Source: Brevibacillus_D fluminis_A
GTDB taxonomy: Bacteria > Bacillota > Bacilli > Brevibacillales > Brevibacillaceae
Reading direction: 5' to 3'
NCBI RefSeq assembly: GCF_052072235.1
Contig: NZ_CM125436.1
Location: 676,001 to 740,000 of the forward strand
DNA length: 64,000 nucleotides
This document shows, piece by piece, positions 36,759 to 45,397 of this stretch (the stretch's first letter is position 1; the number at the start of each line of letters is the position of its first letter). A program made the position numbers and the translations under genes. The notes below the pieces were generated by a model, which was not told the origin of the DNA, ran no database searches, and was given only the letters and a program-made list of their open reading frames with translations.

Positions 36759-38690
36759 GTGATCAGTCGTAAGGAAAGACAAGCCAGACAGCTGGCGGCG
36801 GGGGAGCCGTTATATCAGAAAAAGCCGAAGAAACAAAAGGAGCCGAAGGAGAAAAAGCCGGAAGTTTTGACGGTCTCGCGCGCGGATCGCCGCGTGCTCT
36901 CCCATGTCCCGGACCCGGAGCAAATCCGCGTGCAGGTCGATCGGCGCGGGATGAAGGACACCGCCTTCGATGGCAGTCAGGCCGATCCCGAGTATCTTGA
37001 TAAAATCCGCATGCTCAGCCTGCGGTATATGGCCGATTTTGACGTGTTGCTTTTCCCTCGCAGGCTGTTGAAAAAATCGGGGGTGAAAGGACGGGCCGTC
37101 GATATATCGGCGACCGGGATTTTGATCGCGCTCGAGGAGCAGCACATCGCGGTCGGGCAGATGGCGGAAATTCACTGCACGATTCCCCCGGGCACGATGC
37201 CGGAAGGATTCGAGCTGTCGGTCGAGCTTGACGGCAAAGCAGTCCGCACCTTTACCCGCGAAAAGGACGGCAAGGAGCAGCACATGGTGGCGTTTGAATT
37301 CGCCAGACCGCTTACCGAATACTTCCAAAGGAAGCGCTGGGGCTATGCGATCTACATGTCCAGCGGAATGCTCTTTATCTCTTCGCTGTTTATTATGCTC
37401 ATGCGCGCAGAGAGCATCATTTACTTCAAGTACAACATCCTGCTTTACCTTTACAGTTTGATCGCAGCAGCTTTTTTATTGACACGGTATTTGTTCGGAG
37501 CATTGTACCGCGACGTACCCGTTAATCCGGATTATACGCCCGGCGTTTCCATCATCATCCCGTGCTTCAATGAAGAGGAATGGATTCACCGAACGATCTT
37601 GAGCTGTGTCAACCAAAACTATCCGATTGACAAGCTGGAAGTCATCGTCGTGGATGACCGCTCCACAGACAAATCGGTTGAGCAGATCGAAAAAGTAATC
37701 GGCATGATTCACAGCGAGGCCGAACGCTACATGACCCGGGAGCGTGTGAAGATGCATGTGCTGCCCCAAAACGGCGGAAAACGGGAAGCGCTGGTCCAAG
37801 GCGTGAAGATGGCCAAGCATGATCTGGTCGTTTTCGTCGATTCCGACAGCTTTCTGGAACCGACGGCGATCCGGCATCTCGTCCAGCCGTTCCAAGACCC
37901 GAAAATGGGGGGCGTTGCAGGCCGGACGGATGTGGAAAACAAATTCACCAACTCGATCACCAAGCTGCAGACGGTCCGCTATTACATCGCGTTTCGGATC
38001 ATGAAGGCGGCGGAAGCGTGGTTTGACAGCGTCACCTGCCTGTCGGGTCCGCTGTCCTGCTACCGCAAGGATTTGATCCTGCAGCATGCGGATGCATGGT
38101 TGACGCAAAAATTTCTCGGTCAACCCGCGACTTTTGGCGATGACCGCTCCATGACGAACTTTATCTTGCAGACTCATCGGACAGGCTACCAGGACTCCGC
38201 GATCTGTTCGACGATCGTGCCGTCCGATCTGGGCGTCTTCCTCAAGCAGCAAATGCGGTGGAAACGTTCCTGGCTGCGCGAATCGCTCCGTGCCAGCGGC
38301 TTTATATGGCGCAAGGAACCGTTCATGGCGCTGTTTTTCTATATCGGCGTGATCGTGCCGATCGCGGCTCCGATCATCGTCTTGTACAATTTGGTCTATG
38401 TGCCGATCGTTCACCATGTCTTTCCGCGAACGTTCTTGATGGGGCTGCTCATGATGGCATTGCTCATGAGCCTCGCCCATCTGCTGTTTAGGCGAAGCAA
38501 GCTGTGGGTGTTCGGGATCGTCTTCTGCGTTTTCTACGAGCTTGTATTGTTGTGGCAAATGCCTGTTGCTTGGGTCACATTCTGGAAATCGACATGGGGA
38601 ACAAGGGAAACCCCGCAGGATGTCGAGGCGCGGAAACGCAAGGAAGCCCGCAAGCAAAAAACGAAAAAGGGCATCGGATTGCCGTTCTAA
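36759..38690 (+). CDS. PilZ-domain / family 2 processive glycosyltransferase fusion (membrane polysaccharide synthase)
   Basis: 643 residues from GTG 36759 (GGAGAGAG seven bases upstream); TTG 36744 is an alternative. A Lys-rich N-terminus is followed by a PilZ-like domain (about 80-190) with 'RAVDISATGILI' (DxSxxG at 115-120) and a basic 'RRLLKK' where RxxxR is expected. Two membrane helices come next (about 205-250), then a GT2 domain with 'DDRS' (299), DxD 'DSDS' (361), 'GDDRS' (460) and QxxRW (497-501), the set seen in hyaluronan, chitin and cellulose synthases. C-terminal membrane helices complete it. Such synthases polymerise and export the glycan; a PilZ domain suggests c-di-GMP control (inference). 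Confidence 0.85.
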   Translation: MISRKERQARQLAAGEPLYQKKPKKQKEPKEKKPEVLTVSRADRRVLSHVPDPEQIRVQVDRRGMKDTAFDGSQADPEYLDKIRMLSLRYMADFDVLLFPRRLLKKSGVKGRAVDISATGILIALEEQHIAVGQMAEIHCTIPPGTMPEGFELSVELDGKAVRTFTREKDGKEQHMVAFEFARPLTEYFQRKRWGYAIYMSSGMLFISSLFIMLMRAESIIYFKYNILLYLYSLIAAAFLLTRYLFGALYRDVPVNPDYTPGVSIIIPCFNEEEWIHRTILSCVNQNYPIDKLEVIVVDDRSTDKSVEQIEKVIGMIHSEAERYMTRERVKMHVLPQNGGKREALVQGVKMAKHDLVVFVDSDSFLEPTAIRHLVQPFQDPKMGGVAGRTDVENKFTNSITKLQTVRYYIAFRIMKAAEAWFDSVTCLSGPLSCYRKDLILQHADAWLTQKFLGQPATFGDDRSMTNFILQTHRTGYQDSAICSTIVPSDLGVFLKQQMRWKRSWLRESLRASGFIWRKEPFMALFFYIGVIVPIAAPIIVLYNLVYVPIVHHVFPRTFLMGLLMMALLMSLAHLLFRRSKLWVFGIVFCVFYELVLLWQMPVAWVTFWKSTWGTRETPQDVEARKRKEARKQKTKKGIGLPF

Positions 38691-38734
38691 TGCAATCCTC
38701 GGAAAATCCGTAGAGTGAGGGTGTCAGAGAGAAC

Positions 38735-40498
38735 ATGGGAAAAAAAATGAATGTTGCCCTCGATTATCGTAAAAAGGACCACAAGAAGGTTATCAAAACG
38801 ATTGTGCAATTCGTCATTTTGCTGATCGTGGGCACACTTTTCTATCAAGCGGTGTTTCAGGTTACGAGCTACGCGGAGCCTGACCATGCGGCATGGACCA
38901 ATGAAAAAGGGTTTATCGCACTCTCCTATTTCGGCGTAGGGCGAACGGGCACGCCCAAGCTGATCGCCAAAAATCAATTGGACGAACAGCTGCGCGCCCT
39001 GCATGATCAAGGCTATGTCACGATCTCGCAGCAGGACATCCTTGATTTTTACAACAAGAAGAAGCCGCTGCCGGATAAAGCGCTCTTCCTTTCTTTTGAG
39101 GATGGACGCAATGACTCCGCCTTGTTTGCCGATCCCATTCTGGAAAAATACAATTACAAGGCGACAGCGCTCTCCTATGCCAACAAGGTGGGAAACAGCG
39201 ACAACAAATTCCTGCAGCCGGCCGACATGCTCAAAATGATAAAAACCGGCTTTTGGGAGCTGGGCAGCAATGGCTATCGTCTCACCTACATCAACGTATT
39301 TGACCGCAACGGCCAATTCATCGGGGTAAGAGACGAGAACCAGCTCCCCAACAAAGAAAACATTGAATACTACAACCACTATCTGATGGATTTCATCCGG
39401 GACAGCAACATGATTCCCGTGGAGGACCGGACCGAGATGGAGGCGCGGATCACCAGCGACTACAAGGCGATGAAAGACATTTACACGAAAGAATTGGGCT
39501 TTGTTCCGGGCGTTTATATGATCATGCACGCCAATACCCTTTATGAAGGGATGAACCGGCTTGTCTCCCAAGTGAACGACGCGAACATCCGCCAGATTTT
39601 CAAGATGCACTTCAACCGCGAAGGCAACGTCTATAACGACCGGAGCGCAGGATTGTACAACCTGACACGCGTGCAGCCGGCATCCTACTGGTACACGAAC
39701 CATCTTTTGATGAAAATCCAGAAAGACACCGGTCAGAAAATGAAGTTCGTGCGCGGCGACGAGAACCTGTTCGATCAGTGGCAGAAGCTTTCCGGCGCTG
39801 CCCAATTCACGGAAAACAAAATCGCGCTGACATCCCCGCCTGCTGAAAGCGGCATGCTATACTTGAAAAACAGCGACGGAAATCGGGATGTTCAAGTATC
39901 GGCCCAGCTGGACGGCAATCTGGTCGGCAGACAATCGATTTATGTCCGCTATGATCGCAAAACAGATGCCTACGTTCGCGTCACCCTGCAGGACAACAAG
40001 CTGATTGTCGAGCAGAAGAAGCCGGGCGGTCAGGTGCAGGAGCTGTATTCCGGCAAGCTGAGCGATGTAAAGTGGGAATCGGAAGATCTTGCTTTCAACA
40101 AGGCCAGCGTGTACACCAAGGCGCAGACCCAGGCGGGAGCCCCCGATGAAGAGGAAGAGTTTCCGACCAACATCAAAAACACGCGCCAGATGGAGATCAC
40201 CGTAAAGGGCGGCAGCTTGCGCGTAGCGGTCGATCAGCAGCCGGTTTTGGACAATGCGGCGATCGATCCTGCCATCGGGCAAGGTGGCGTGGCGCTAGAA
40301 GCGCAATACAGCAAGAAAAACAAGAAGGATGACATCTACGACGGCGTGTTCACAGATGTCAAGGTTGCGACTGTAGGGGAGAAGGAGACGGATCAGACCG
40401 TCTTGTTTACCAATTCGTACACAGGGTTCCAAGGGGCGATCAGCAAGGTAGAGAATGCGATTTCCGCTTCCATCGACTGGGTGATCGAGACCTTCTAA
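38735..40498 (+). CDS. Membrane-anchored polysaccharide deacetylase-like protein
   Basis: 587 residues. Basic cytoplasmic N-terminus, one membrane anchor (about 20-42), then an extracytoplasmic NodB-like domain (about 60-330). Motif 1 is 'SFEDG' (120-124) instead of TFDDG. The usual HxxxH pair is not obvious, although 'ELGSNGYRLTYINVF' occupies that position. So the enzyme may be inactive or divergent, as in some PgaB/IcaB relatives. The C-terminal half (about 380-560) is a beta-rich, concanavalin-like segment ('SIYVRYDRKTDAYVRVTLQD') that could bind glycan. It lies 44 bp after the synthase and probably modifies or guides the nascent polymer. Confidence 0.72.
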   Translation: MGKKMNVALDYRKKDHKKVIKTIVQFVILLIVGTLFYQAVFQVTSYAEPDHAAWTNEKGFIALSYFGVGRTGTPKLIAKNQLDEQLRALHDQGYVTISQQDILDFYNKKKPLPDKALFLSFEDGRNDSALFADPILEKYNYKATALSYANKVGNSDNKFLQPADMLKMIKTGFWELGSNGYRLTYINVFDRNGQFIGVRDENQLPNKENIEYYNHYLMDFIRDSNMIPVEDRTEMEARITSDYKAMKDIYTKELGFVPGVYMIMHANTLYEGMNRLVSQVNDANIRQIFKMHFNREGNVYNDRSAGLYNLTRVQPASYWYTNHLLMKIQKDTGQKMKFVRGDENLFDQWQKLSGAAQFTENKIALTSPPAESGMLYLKNSDGNRDVQVSAQLDGNLVGRQSIYVRYDRKTDAYVRVTLQDNKLIVEQKKPGGQVQELYSGKLSDVKWESEDLAFNKASVYTKAQTQAGAPDEEEEFPTNIKNTRQMEITVKGGSLRVAVDQQPVLDNAAIDPAIGQGGVALEAQYSKKNKKDDIYDGVFTDVKVATVGEKETDQTVLFTNSYTGFQGAISKVENAISASIDWVIETF

Positions 40499-40514
40499 TT
40501 CTAATCGGTTGGAA

Positions 40515-40551
40515 AACCTGGCTGCGCCAAGCTTTTTGGTAGAGCCAGGTT
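40515..40551 (+). repeat. Dispersed intergenic palindromic repeat, copy 1
   Basis: Hairpin AACCTGGCT / AGCCAGGTT (40515-40523 with 40543-40551) with an inner GCCAA/TTGGT stem. Related copies occur at 41734-41810 (inverted) and 58026-58096. No T run follows, so it is not an ordinary terminator. Confidence 0.65.
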
Positions 40552-40582
40552 GCATTTGTAGAAGCAAAGGAGTCAGGCAAAG

Positions 40583-41659
40583 GTGGCTAAGGAAAAACCG
40601 AGAGGCAAACGGACGGTTGTCATACTCGGCATCACAGTGATTCTCGGGATGCTGGGTGCATGGGGCATCAAACAATGGAATGATCCGGACAAGCTGCAAA
40701 AAGCCGAGGCGGCCGAGCCGTCGCATCTGGAGCTGTCGGCATGGGTGGCCGACTGGCAGTGGCAGGAAGGAATCGAAGACTTGCGGAGCATTACGGATGG
40801 ACTTTCGAGCGTGCAAATGTTTGCCGCTTATTTCAACGAAAAGGACAGCCTTCTGTTCACGGCGGAAGCGCAGCAGATGCTTCCGAAAATCAAAGAAGCG
40901 GCAAGGCAGAGCAGCCTCGTCGATGTCGATTTGACGATTGTGAACGATCGGGTGAATCCGGATGGAACCGAGGTTCAAAAAGATTCCAGCATCGTCACGC
41001 GGCTCATGGCGACGGAAGAAAGCCGGGAGAAGCATCTGAAAGAAATTTTGGACGCGGTCGAGCGCTTTAACTTCCACGGTGTCGAGCTTGATTATGAAAA
41101 GGTCGACGAAAAAGACTGGCCCAATCTGATTCGCTTTATCGGCGATCTGAACCAACAGCTGCATGACCGGGAGAAGACGCTCCGCGTCGTGCTGGAGCCG
41201 CGCACGCCGATCGAGAAGCTGTCATTGCCGCAAGGGCCGGTTTATGTCATGATGGCGTACAATCTCAACGGACCCAACACACAGCCGGGTCCAAAGGCGG
41301 ATCAAGCGTTCATCGCCCAGCTGGCAAATCGGTTGAAGCAGGTCCCAGGCGATAATATCATTGCGCTGTCGGCAGGAGGATTCGACTGGGCTGAAAACGG
41401 CGAAGTGACCGCTGTAACCGAAAAACAGGCGGTCGAGCTGTCCCGGGGCAGCCTGGAACCGCCCAGGCGCGATGCCGCCAGCGGCAGCCTGTCTTTCCAG
41501 TATGTTGATAAAGAGGATGGCAAGCATACGGTCTGGTACGCGGACGATGAGACCGTCGAACAATGGATCCAGGTGGCAAGACAAAGTGGCTACACCAAAA
41601 TCGCGCTGTGGAGACTCGGAGGTTTGGACAAGGAATTGCTGCGGTATTTGAATCGATAG
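40583..41659 (+). CDS. Membrane-anchored GH18-family glycoside hydrolase-like protein
   Basis: 358 residues from GTG 40583 (AAAGGAG upstream). An N-terminal anchor/signal segment (about 12-30) is followed by a GH18 TIM barrel. The catalytic strand is 'HGVELDYE' (DxE with Glu172 as acid), and 'VYVMMAYNLNG' corresponds to the substrate-assist 'MxYN/D' strand; 'ALWRLGG' is the last barrel strand. GH18 enzymes cleave beta-1,4-GlcNAc-containing chains using the N-acetyl group. In this operon it could trim or release the exported polymer, which supports a HexNAc-containing glycan (inference). A terminator follows. Confidence 0.82.
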   Translation: MAKEKPRGKRTVVILGITVILGMLGAWGIKQWNDPDKLQKAEAAEPSHLELSAWVADWQWQEGIEDLRSITDGLSSVQMFAAYFNEKDSLLFTAEAQQMLPKIKEAARQSSLVDVDLTIVNDRVNPDGTEVQKDSSIVTRLMATEESREKHLKEILDAVERFNFHGVELDYEKVDEKDWPNLIRFIGDLNQQLHDREKTLRVVLEPRTPIEKLSLPQGPVYVMMAYNLNGPNTQPGPKADQAFIAQLANRLKQVPGDNIIALSAGGFDWAENGEVTAVTEKQAVELSRGSLEPPRRDAASGSLSFQYVDKEDGKHTVWYADDETVEQWIQVARQSGYTKIALWRLGGLDKELLRYLNR

Positions 41660-41690
41660 TGTTCAGTGAAAGTGAAAATGAGAGTGGGGG

Positions 41691-41720
41691 AAAGCCATGC
41701 GAGTGTGCATGGCTTTTTTT
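41691..41720 (+). terminator. Rho-independent terminator
   Basis: A 10-bp perfect stem AAAGCCATGC / GCATGGCTTT (41691-41700 with 41707-41716) and a T run end the polysaccharide operon. Confidence 0.9.
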
Positions 41721-41733
41721 CTTCGTGCAGTTA

Positions 41734-41810
41734 TGAATTTATAAAATTGTTATCCAGTATGAGGGCAGCCGTGGCGTAAGCCAAAAGCATGGTGTAGCCA
41801 GGTTTTCTAA
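41734..41810 (-). repeat. Dispersed intergenic palindromic repeat, copy 2 (inverted)
   Basis: The reverse complement closely matches 58026-58096 across about 70 bp (TAGAAAACCTGGCT, TGCTTTTGGCTTA, CGGCTGCCCT, GGATAA, AATTT), with compensating changes in the arms. Confidence 0.65.
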
Positions 41811-41876
41811 GCTGAGTGGCATTGCGCGTGTGTCCTGTTATTGACAGGAAATTGGTTGTTTGCTACTCTTTTTATT

Positions 41877-41895
41877 GGTAATGATTATCATTATC
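41877..41895 (+). promoter_or_regulatory. Fur box
   Basis: GGTAATGATTATCATTATC matches the 19-bp Fur consensus at 18 of 19 positions. It lies 43 bp before the siderophore-binding protein start, consistent with iron-repressed transcription. Confidence 0.9.
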
Positions 41896-41937
41896 ATCAT
41901 TAATGATCGAGGACGATAAAATAATCAGGAGGCTATT

Positions 41938-42924
41938 ATGCGTAGAAAACCATACGTTGCCGCTGCTCTCATGCTCATGCTGTCCATTCTGTTGCCAGCA
42001 TGCGGGGGAGCAAATCCGGCTGCAGGCACAGATGTCCCGGCAAAACAGACGGCTGAAAAACACGAGGTCACATTCCGAGACTTCCAGACAGAAAAAGGTG
42101 TCATCAAAATTCCCGAGAAGCCGCAGCGCATTGTCACCGATTACTATGGCGGGGATCTGCTTGCCGTAGGCGGAAATGTGGTAGGGGTCGAACCGACCGC
42201 GTTCCAGAATCCGTTTTTACGAGATTTGTTGAAACATACACAGAACGTCGGCGAGCCGACCAATGTGGAAAAAGTGCTGACGCTGGCACCGGACTTGATT
42301 GTTGTGATGAAGCCGGAAAACTATGAGGCACTGTCCAAGATCGCGCCGACACTGTACATCCCGTATGGAACGACTACGAACATCAAGGAAACCGTGAAGC
42401 TGTTTGGTGACATCGTGGGAGAAAAGGAAAAAGCGGATGAGTTTCTGAAAGCATATGAAAAGAAAGCGGCGGAAGGCCGCGAAAAGCTGAAAGGAATCGT
42501 TGACCCTAATGCCACCGTTGGTCTGTATGAGCTGACCGACAAGGGGGAAATCTGGATATTCGGCGATAATGCGGGCCGTGGGGGCCAAGCCGTTTACAAC
42601 GCGCTGCAGCTAAAGATGCCGGACATAAACAACACCAAAAACCAGACGCTGCAGCTGTCGATGGAGACGCTGCCGCAATACGCCGCTGATTATATGTTTT
42701 TGACCACCTATGATCCGGAGAAGAAAGGCGACCAGTTGAAAAAGCTGAAAGAATCCAAGGTGTGGCAAGGGCTGAGGGCAGCGAAAACCAACACGATTTT
42801 TTATAATGATTTCGATACGTTCTATCGATATGACCCGATCGCCATCACGGGCCAAATCGATTTGATTGTCGATATGCTGATCAAGCGTGCGGAAGAGAAC
42901 AAAAAAAGCAGCAGCACTTCGTAG
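41938..42924 (+). CDS. Iron-siderophore ABC transporter substrate-binding lipoprotein
   Basis: 328 residues with AGGAGG upstream. Lipoprotein signal 'LSILLPACGG' (Cys at about 22). Class III periplasmic-binding fold typical of FhuD/FeuA/FepB proteins: 'KPQRIVTDYYGGDLLAVGG', 'PTNVEKVLTLAPDLIVV' and a long backbone helix linking the lobes. It binds Fe(III)-siderophore at the membrane and delivers it to a permease. No permease or ATPase gene is adjacent, so it must use transporter subunits encoded elsewhere. A near-perfect Fur box lies directly upstream. No siderophore synthesis genes are seen, and the ligand is unknown. Confidence 0.87.
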   Translation: MRRKPYVAAALMLMLSILLPACGGANPAAGTDVPAKQTAEKHEVTFRDFQTEKGVIKIPEKPQRIVTDYYGGDLLAVGGNVVGVEPTAFQNPFLRDLLKHTQNVGEPTNVEKVLTLAPDLIVVMKPENYEALSKIAPTLYIPYGTTTNIKETVKLFGDIVGEKEKADEFLKAYEKKAAEGREKLKGIVDPNATVGLYELTDKGEIWIFGDNAGRGGQAVYNALQLKMPDINNTKNQTLQLSMETLPQYAADYMFLTTYDPEKKGDQLKKLKESKVWQGLRAAKTNTIFYNDFDTFYRYDPIAITGQIDLIVDMLIKRAEENKKSSSTS

Positions 42925-42987
42925 AGGAAGCAAATAAAACCCGTCCTGCGGTTATTCCGCTGGCTGTCACAAATCGTTGCTTTTTCG

Positions 42988-43003
42988 TGTGATTGGAATC
43001 ACA
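42988..43003 (+). promoter_or_regulatory. Crp/Fnr-type operator upstream of hmp
   Basis: TGTGATTGGAATCACA fits TGTGA-N6-TCACA exactly. With a -10 TATACT at 43025-43030, the predicted start near 43037 puts the operator centre at about -41.5, the class II activator position. Confidence 0.75.
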
Positions 43004-43068
43004 TATGAGCTGCGCGGCGCTCACTATACTTGATGTATATCAAGCCACACGAAGGTGAGGAAACGTTC

Positions 43069-44286
43069 ATGCTAAGCGAAAAAACAAGACAAGTGATTAC
43101 AGCGACAGTCCCTGTGCTCGAAAAGCACGGAACCGATATTACAAAGCGTTTTTATGAAATGATGTTTGCCAATCATCCGGAGCTGCTCAATATTTTCAAC
43201 CACGCGAACCAAAAGCAAGGGAGACAGCAAACGGCTTTGGCGAATGTGGTATATGCGGCGGCACTTCATATCAACAATTTGGAAGCGATTATCCCGGTTG
43301 TCAAACAAATCGGTCATAAGCACCGCAGCCTCGGGATCAAGCCGGAACATTATCCAATCGTTGGAGAAAATCTGCTTGCCGCGATTAAAGATGTGCTAGG
43401 CGATGCGGCGACGGACGAGATTATTGGGGCTTGGGCGGAAGCATACGGCGTCATCGCCGATGTGTTCATCAGCGTCGAGGCCGAGATGTATGAGCAAGCG
43501 GAACAGCAGCAAGGCGGCTGGGAAGGGTTCCGAGCATTTCGGGTCGAACGCAAGGTGCAGGAAAGCGACCGCATTACCTCGTTTTACCTGGTCCCGCAGG
43601 ATGGAGGGGCGATTGCGCATTTTGCGCCTGGACAGTATGTCAGCGTGAAGCTGGACATCCCGGGTGAGACGAACACACACATCCGCCAATACAGCCTGTC
43701 CGATGCGCCAGGCAAGCCATACTACCGGATTTCGGTGAAGCGTGAGGATGGGCAGCAGGATCGTCCAGCCGGTAAAGTATCGAATTATTTGCACCAAAAG
43801 GTGGAGCAAGGGGATACATTGCTGCTGTCCGCGCCTGCAGGTGATTTCGTTTTGGATCAGAAGGATGCTCGTCCACTCGTACTGCTCAGCGGCGGTGTCG
43901 GACTCACGCCGATGGTCAGCATGTTACAGGCGACGGTTGCAGCGAATGCACAGCGGCAAGTCATCTTCATCCATGCCACACAAAATAGCGGTACCCATGC
44001 GATGAAAGCGCAAATCGAGGAGCTGGCCAGCAAGCACAGCCAGCTGTCCGTTCACTGGTGCTATACACAGCCGACTGAGCAAGACCGGGCGGCAGGCGCG
44101 TTTGAGAAGGAAGGGTACATCGATCTGGCGTGGCTCAAGCAGGTGTTGCCAACCACGGATGCGGCGTTCTATTTCTGCGGTCCAGTGTCCTTCATGAAGG
44201 CTGTGCGCAGCTATCTCGCAGAGATGGGCGCGGCTTCTGCCGACCTGCATTATGAGTTTTTCGGTCCTGCGGCAAATCTGGGCTGA
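43069..44286 (+). CDS. hmp: Flavohemoglobin (nitric oxide dioxygenase)
   Basis: 405 residues from ATG 43069 (AAGGTGAGG upstream), the normal Hmp length; the 43030 reading is too long. Globin domain 1-135 with proximal His85 in 'GHKHRSLGIKPEHY', FAD domain about 150-255 ('IRQYSLSDAPG') and NAD domain about 265-400 ('LLSGGVGLTPM', 'FYFCGPVSFMKAV'). It converts NO and O2 to nitrate with NAD(P)H in the cytoplasm, protecting against nitrosative stress. A perfect TGTGA-N6-TCACA site sits at -41.5. The gene is exactly abutted tail-to-tail by a Crp/Fnr regulator gene, which may bind that site. Confidence 0.93.
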   Translation: MLSEKTRQVITATVPVLEKHGTDITKRFYEMMFANHPELLNIFNHANQKQGRQQTALANVVYAAALHINNLEAIIPVVKQIGHKHRSLGIKPEHYPIVGENLLAAIKDVLGDAATDEIIGAWAEAYGVIADVFISVEAEMYEQAEQQQGGWEGFRAFRVERKVQESDRITSFYLVPQDGGAIAHFAPGQYVSVKLDIPGETNTHIRQYSLSDAPGKPYYRISVKREDGQQDRPAGKVSNYLHQKVEQGDTLLLSAPAGDFVLDQKDARPLVLLSGGVGLTPMVSMLQATVAANAQRQVIFIHATQNSGTHAMKAQIEELASKHSQLSVHWCYTQPTEQDRAAGAFEKEGYIDLAWLKQVLPTTDAAFYFCGPVSFMKAVRSYLAEMGAASADLHYEFFGPAANLG

Positions 44287-44811
44287 TCATTCCCCCGACG
44301 ATTCGGGACGCTCCAATAACTGCGCGCGAAGCAGTCGATTCACCGTCTCGCGCCGCAGCCCGATGAACTGGCCGATTTCATCTTGCGTCAGCACATCGGT
44401 CAGCGTTTGCGGCGCAATGTAAACGTCGAACCACGCCTGCAGCTTTTTCAGCTTGGCGGCGGGAGCGGATTCGGTCAGCTGATCGATCCGCTGCTGCATC
44501 ATCCGCAGCTTTTCTTGCAGCTGCAAGGCGATGGTGAGCGCTTTTTGCGGATTTTGCTGCAAGTCCTGGTACCATTCGCGTTCGGATAACACATCGATCT
44601 CGCAGGTTGTCAGCGCGATTGCGGTGCCGTAATACGGATTCGGGCTGATCAGCGAATGGTGGGGGATCGTTTCATTCGGAACGATCACGTTCACCAGGAT
44701 TGTCGTTCCATCCTGATGAATACGAACAATCTTCAACAGGCCGCTCTTCAAATGGAAGAGCGGTCCTTTTTCACCTTGTCGAAACAATGTTTCGCCTTTA
44801 TGCAGAATCAT
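44287..44811 (-). CDS. Crp/Fnr family transcriptional regulator
   Basis: 174 residues from ATG 44811, chosen because GGAGG precedes it; an in-frame ATG at 44883 would add 24 residues and is possible. The effector barrel is N-terminal ('GETLFRQGEKGPLFHLKSGLLKI'), followed by a dimer helix and a C-terminal HTH with 'QDEIGQFIGLRRETVNRLL' (typical Crp recognition helix 'RRETVNR'). No Fe-S cysteine cluster is visible. Its stop is adjacent to the hmp stop with no intervening base, so the two genes converge. It is a good candidate for the regulator acting at 42988-43003 (inference). Confidence 0.83.
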   Translation of the reverse strand: MILHKGETLFRQGEKGPLFHLKSGLLKIVRIHQDGTTILVNVIVPNETIPHHSLISPNPYYGTAIALTTCEIDVLSEREWYQDLQQNPQKALTIALQLQEKLRMMQQRIDQLTESAPAAKLKKLQAWFDVYIAPQTLTDVLTQDEIGQFIGLRRETVNRLLRAQLLERPESSGE

Positions 44812-44965
44812 CGTGACCTCCGTCAGTGACACAAGCGAACGTGCTCGCTCAGCGCATTCGCTTGTTTTTCTTGTTACAAGCATATCATTTCAGATAGAGG
44901 TGGTAAAAAGTATTGTGAACAAATCAATCGACCATTGCTGTGCTGCCGCTGATCCCCTATGATGA

Positions 44966-45316
44966 GGCTTTCGTCCTTACCCATTCACCGTAAGCGAGGG
45001 AGTTGGTCCGGAATTGCATGACCTGGACGGGAATCGTTACCTGGATTTTTTAAACAATTACACGTCAACCATTCACGGACATGCACATCCGAAGATTGTA
45101 GAGAGAGTCAATCACGCACTGAACGTGGGGACTTCCTATGCCAGCGTCATCGAGGAACAGATCATCCTCGCCGATGTGTTGTGCGCCAGAGTGCCGGGAA
45201 TCGAGCGGATTCGTTTTTGCAATTCCGGCACGGAGGCGACCATGTTTGCCATACGCGCCGTCCGGGCTTTTACCAGCAACAGGGTCACTCAACCTTTCTT
45301 TCGCTTGTTCGTATAG
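44966..45316 (+). pseudogene. N-terminal fragment of a class III aminotransferase (glutamate-1-semialdehyde aminomutase-like)
   Basis: From about 44978 the frame reads 'YPFTVSEGVGPELHDLDGNRYLDFLNNYTSTIHG' in overlapping pieces, then 'RIRFCNSGTEATMFAIRAVRAF', the PLP-phosphate loop region of class III aminotransferases. Homology ends near 45280 and an unrelated tail stops at 45316. The catalytic Lys and the last two thirds are absent, and no start codon with a ribosome binding site is seen. It is a decayed remnant. TTG 45014 opens a 100-codon frame but is unlikely to be functional. Confidence 0.75.
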
Positions 45317-45397
45317 GACGGTAGAAAAGAAGAGGAGCTGGGCACAATCACCTTATGCGAACATAAAGCGGTTTTGGGGAAAGGGGAGTGAGACACA

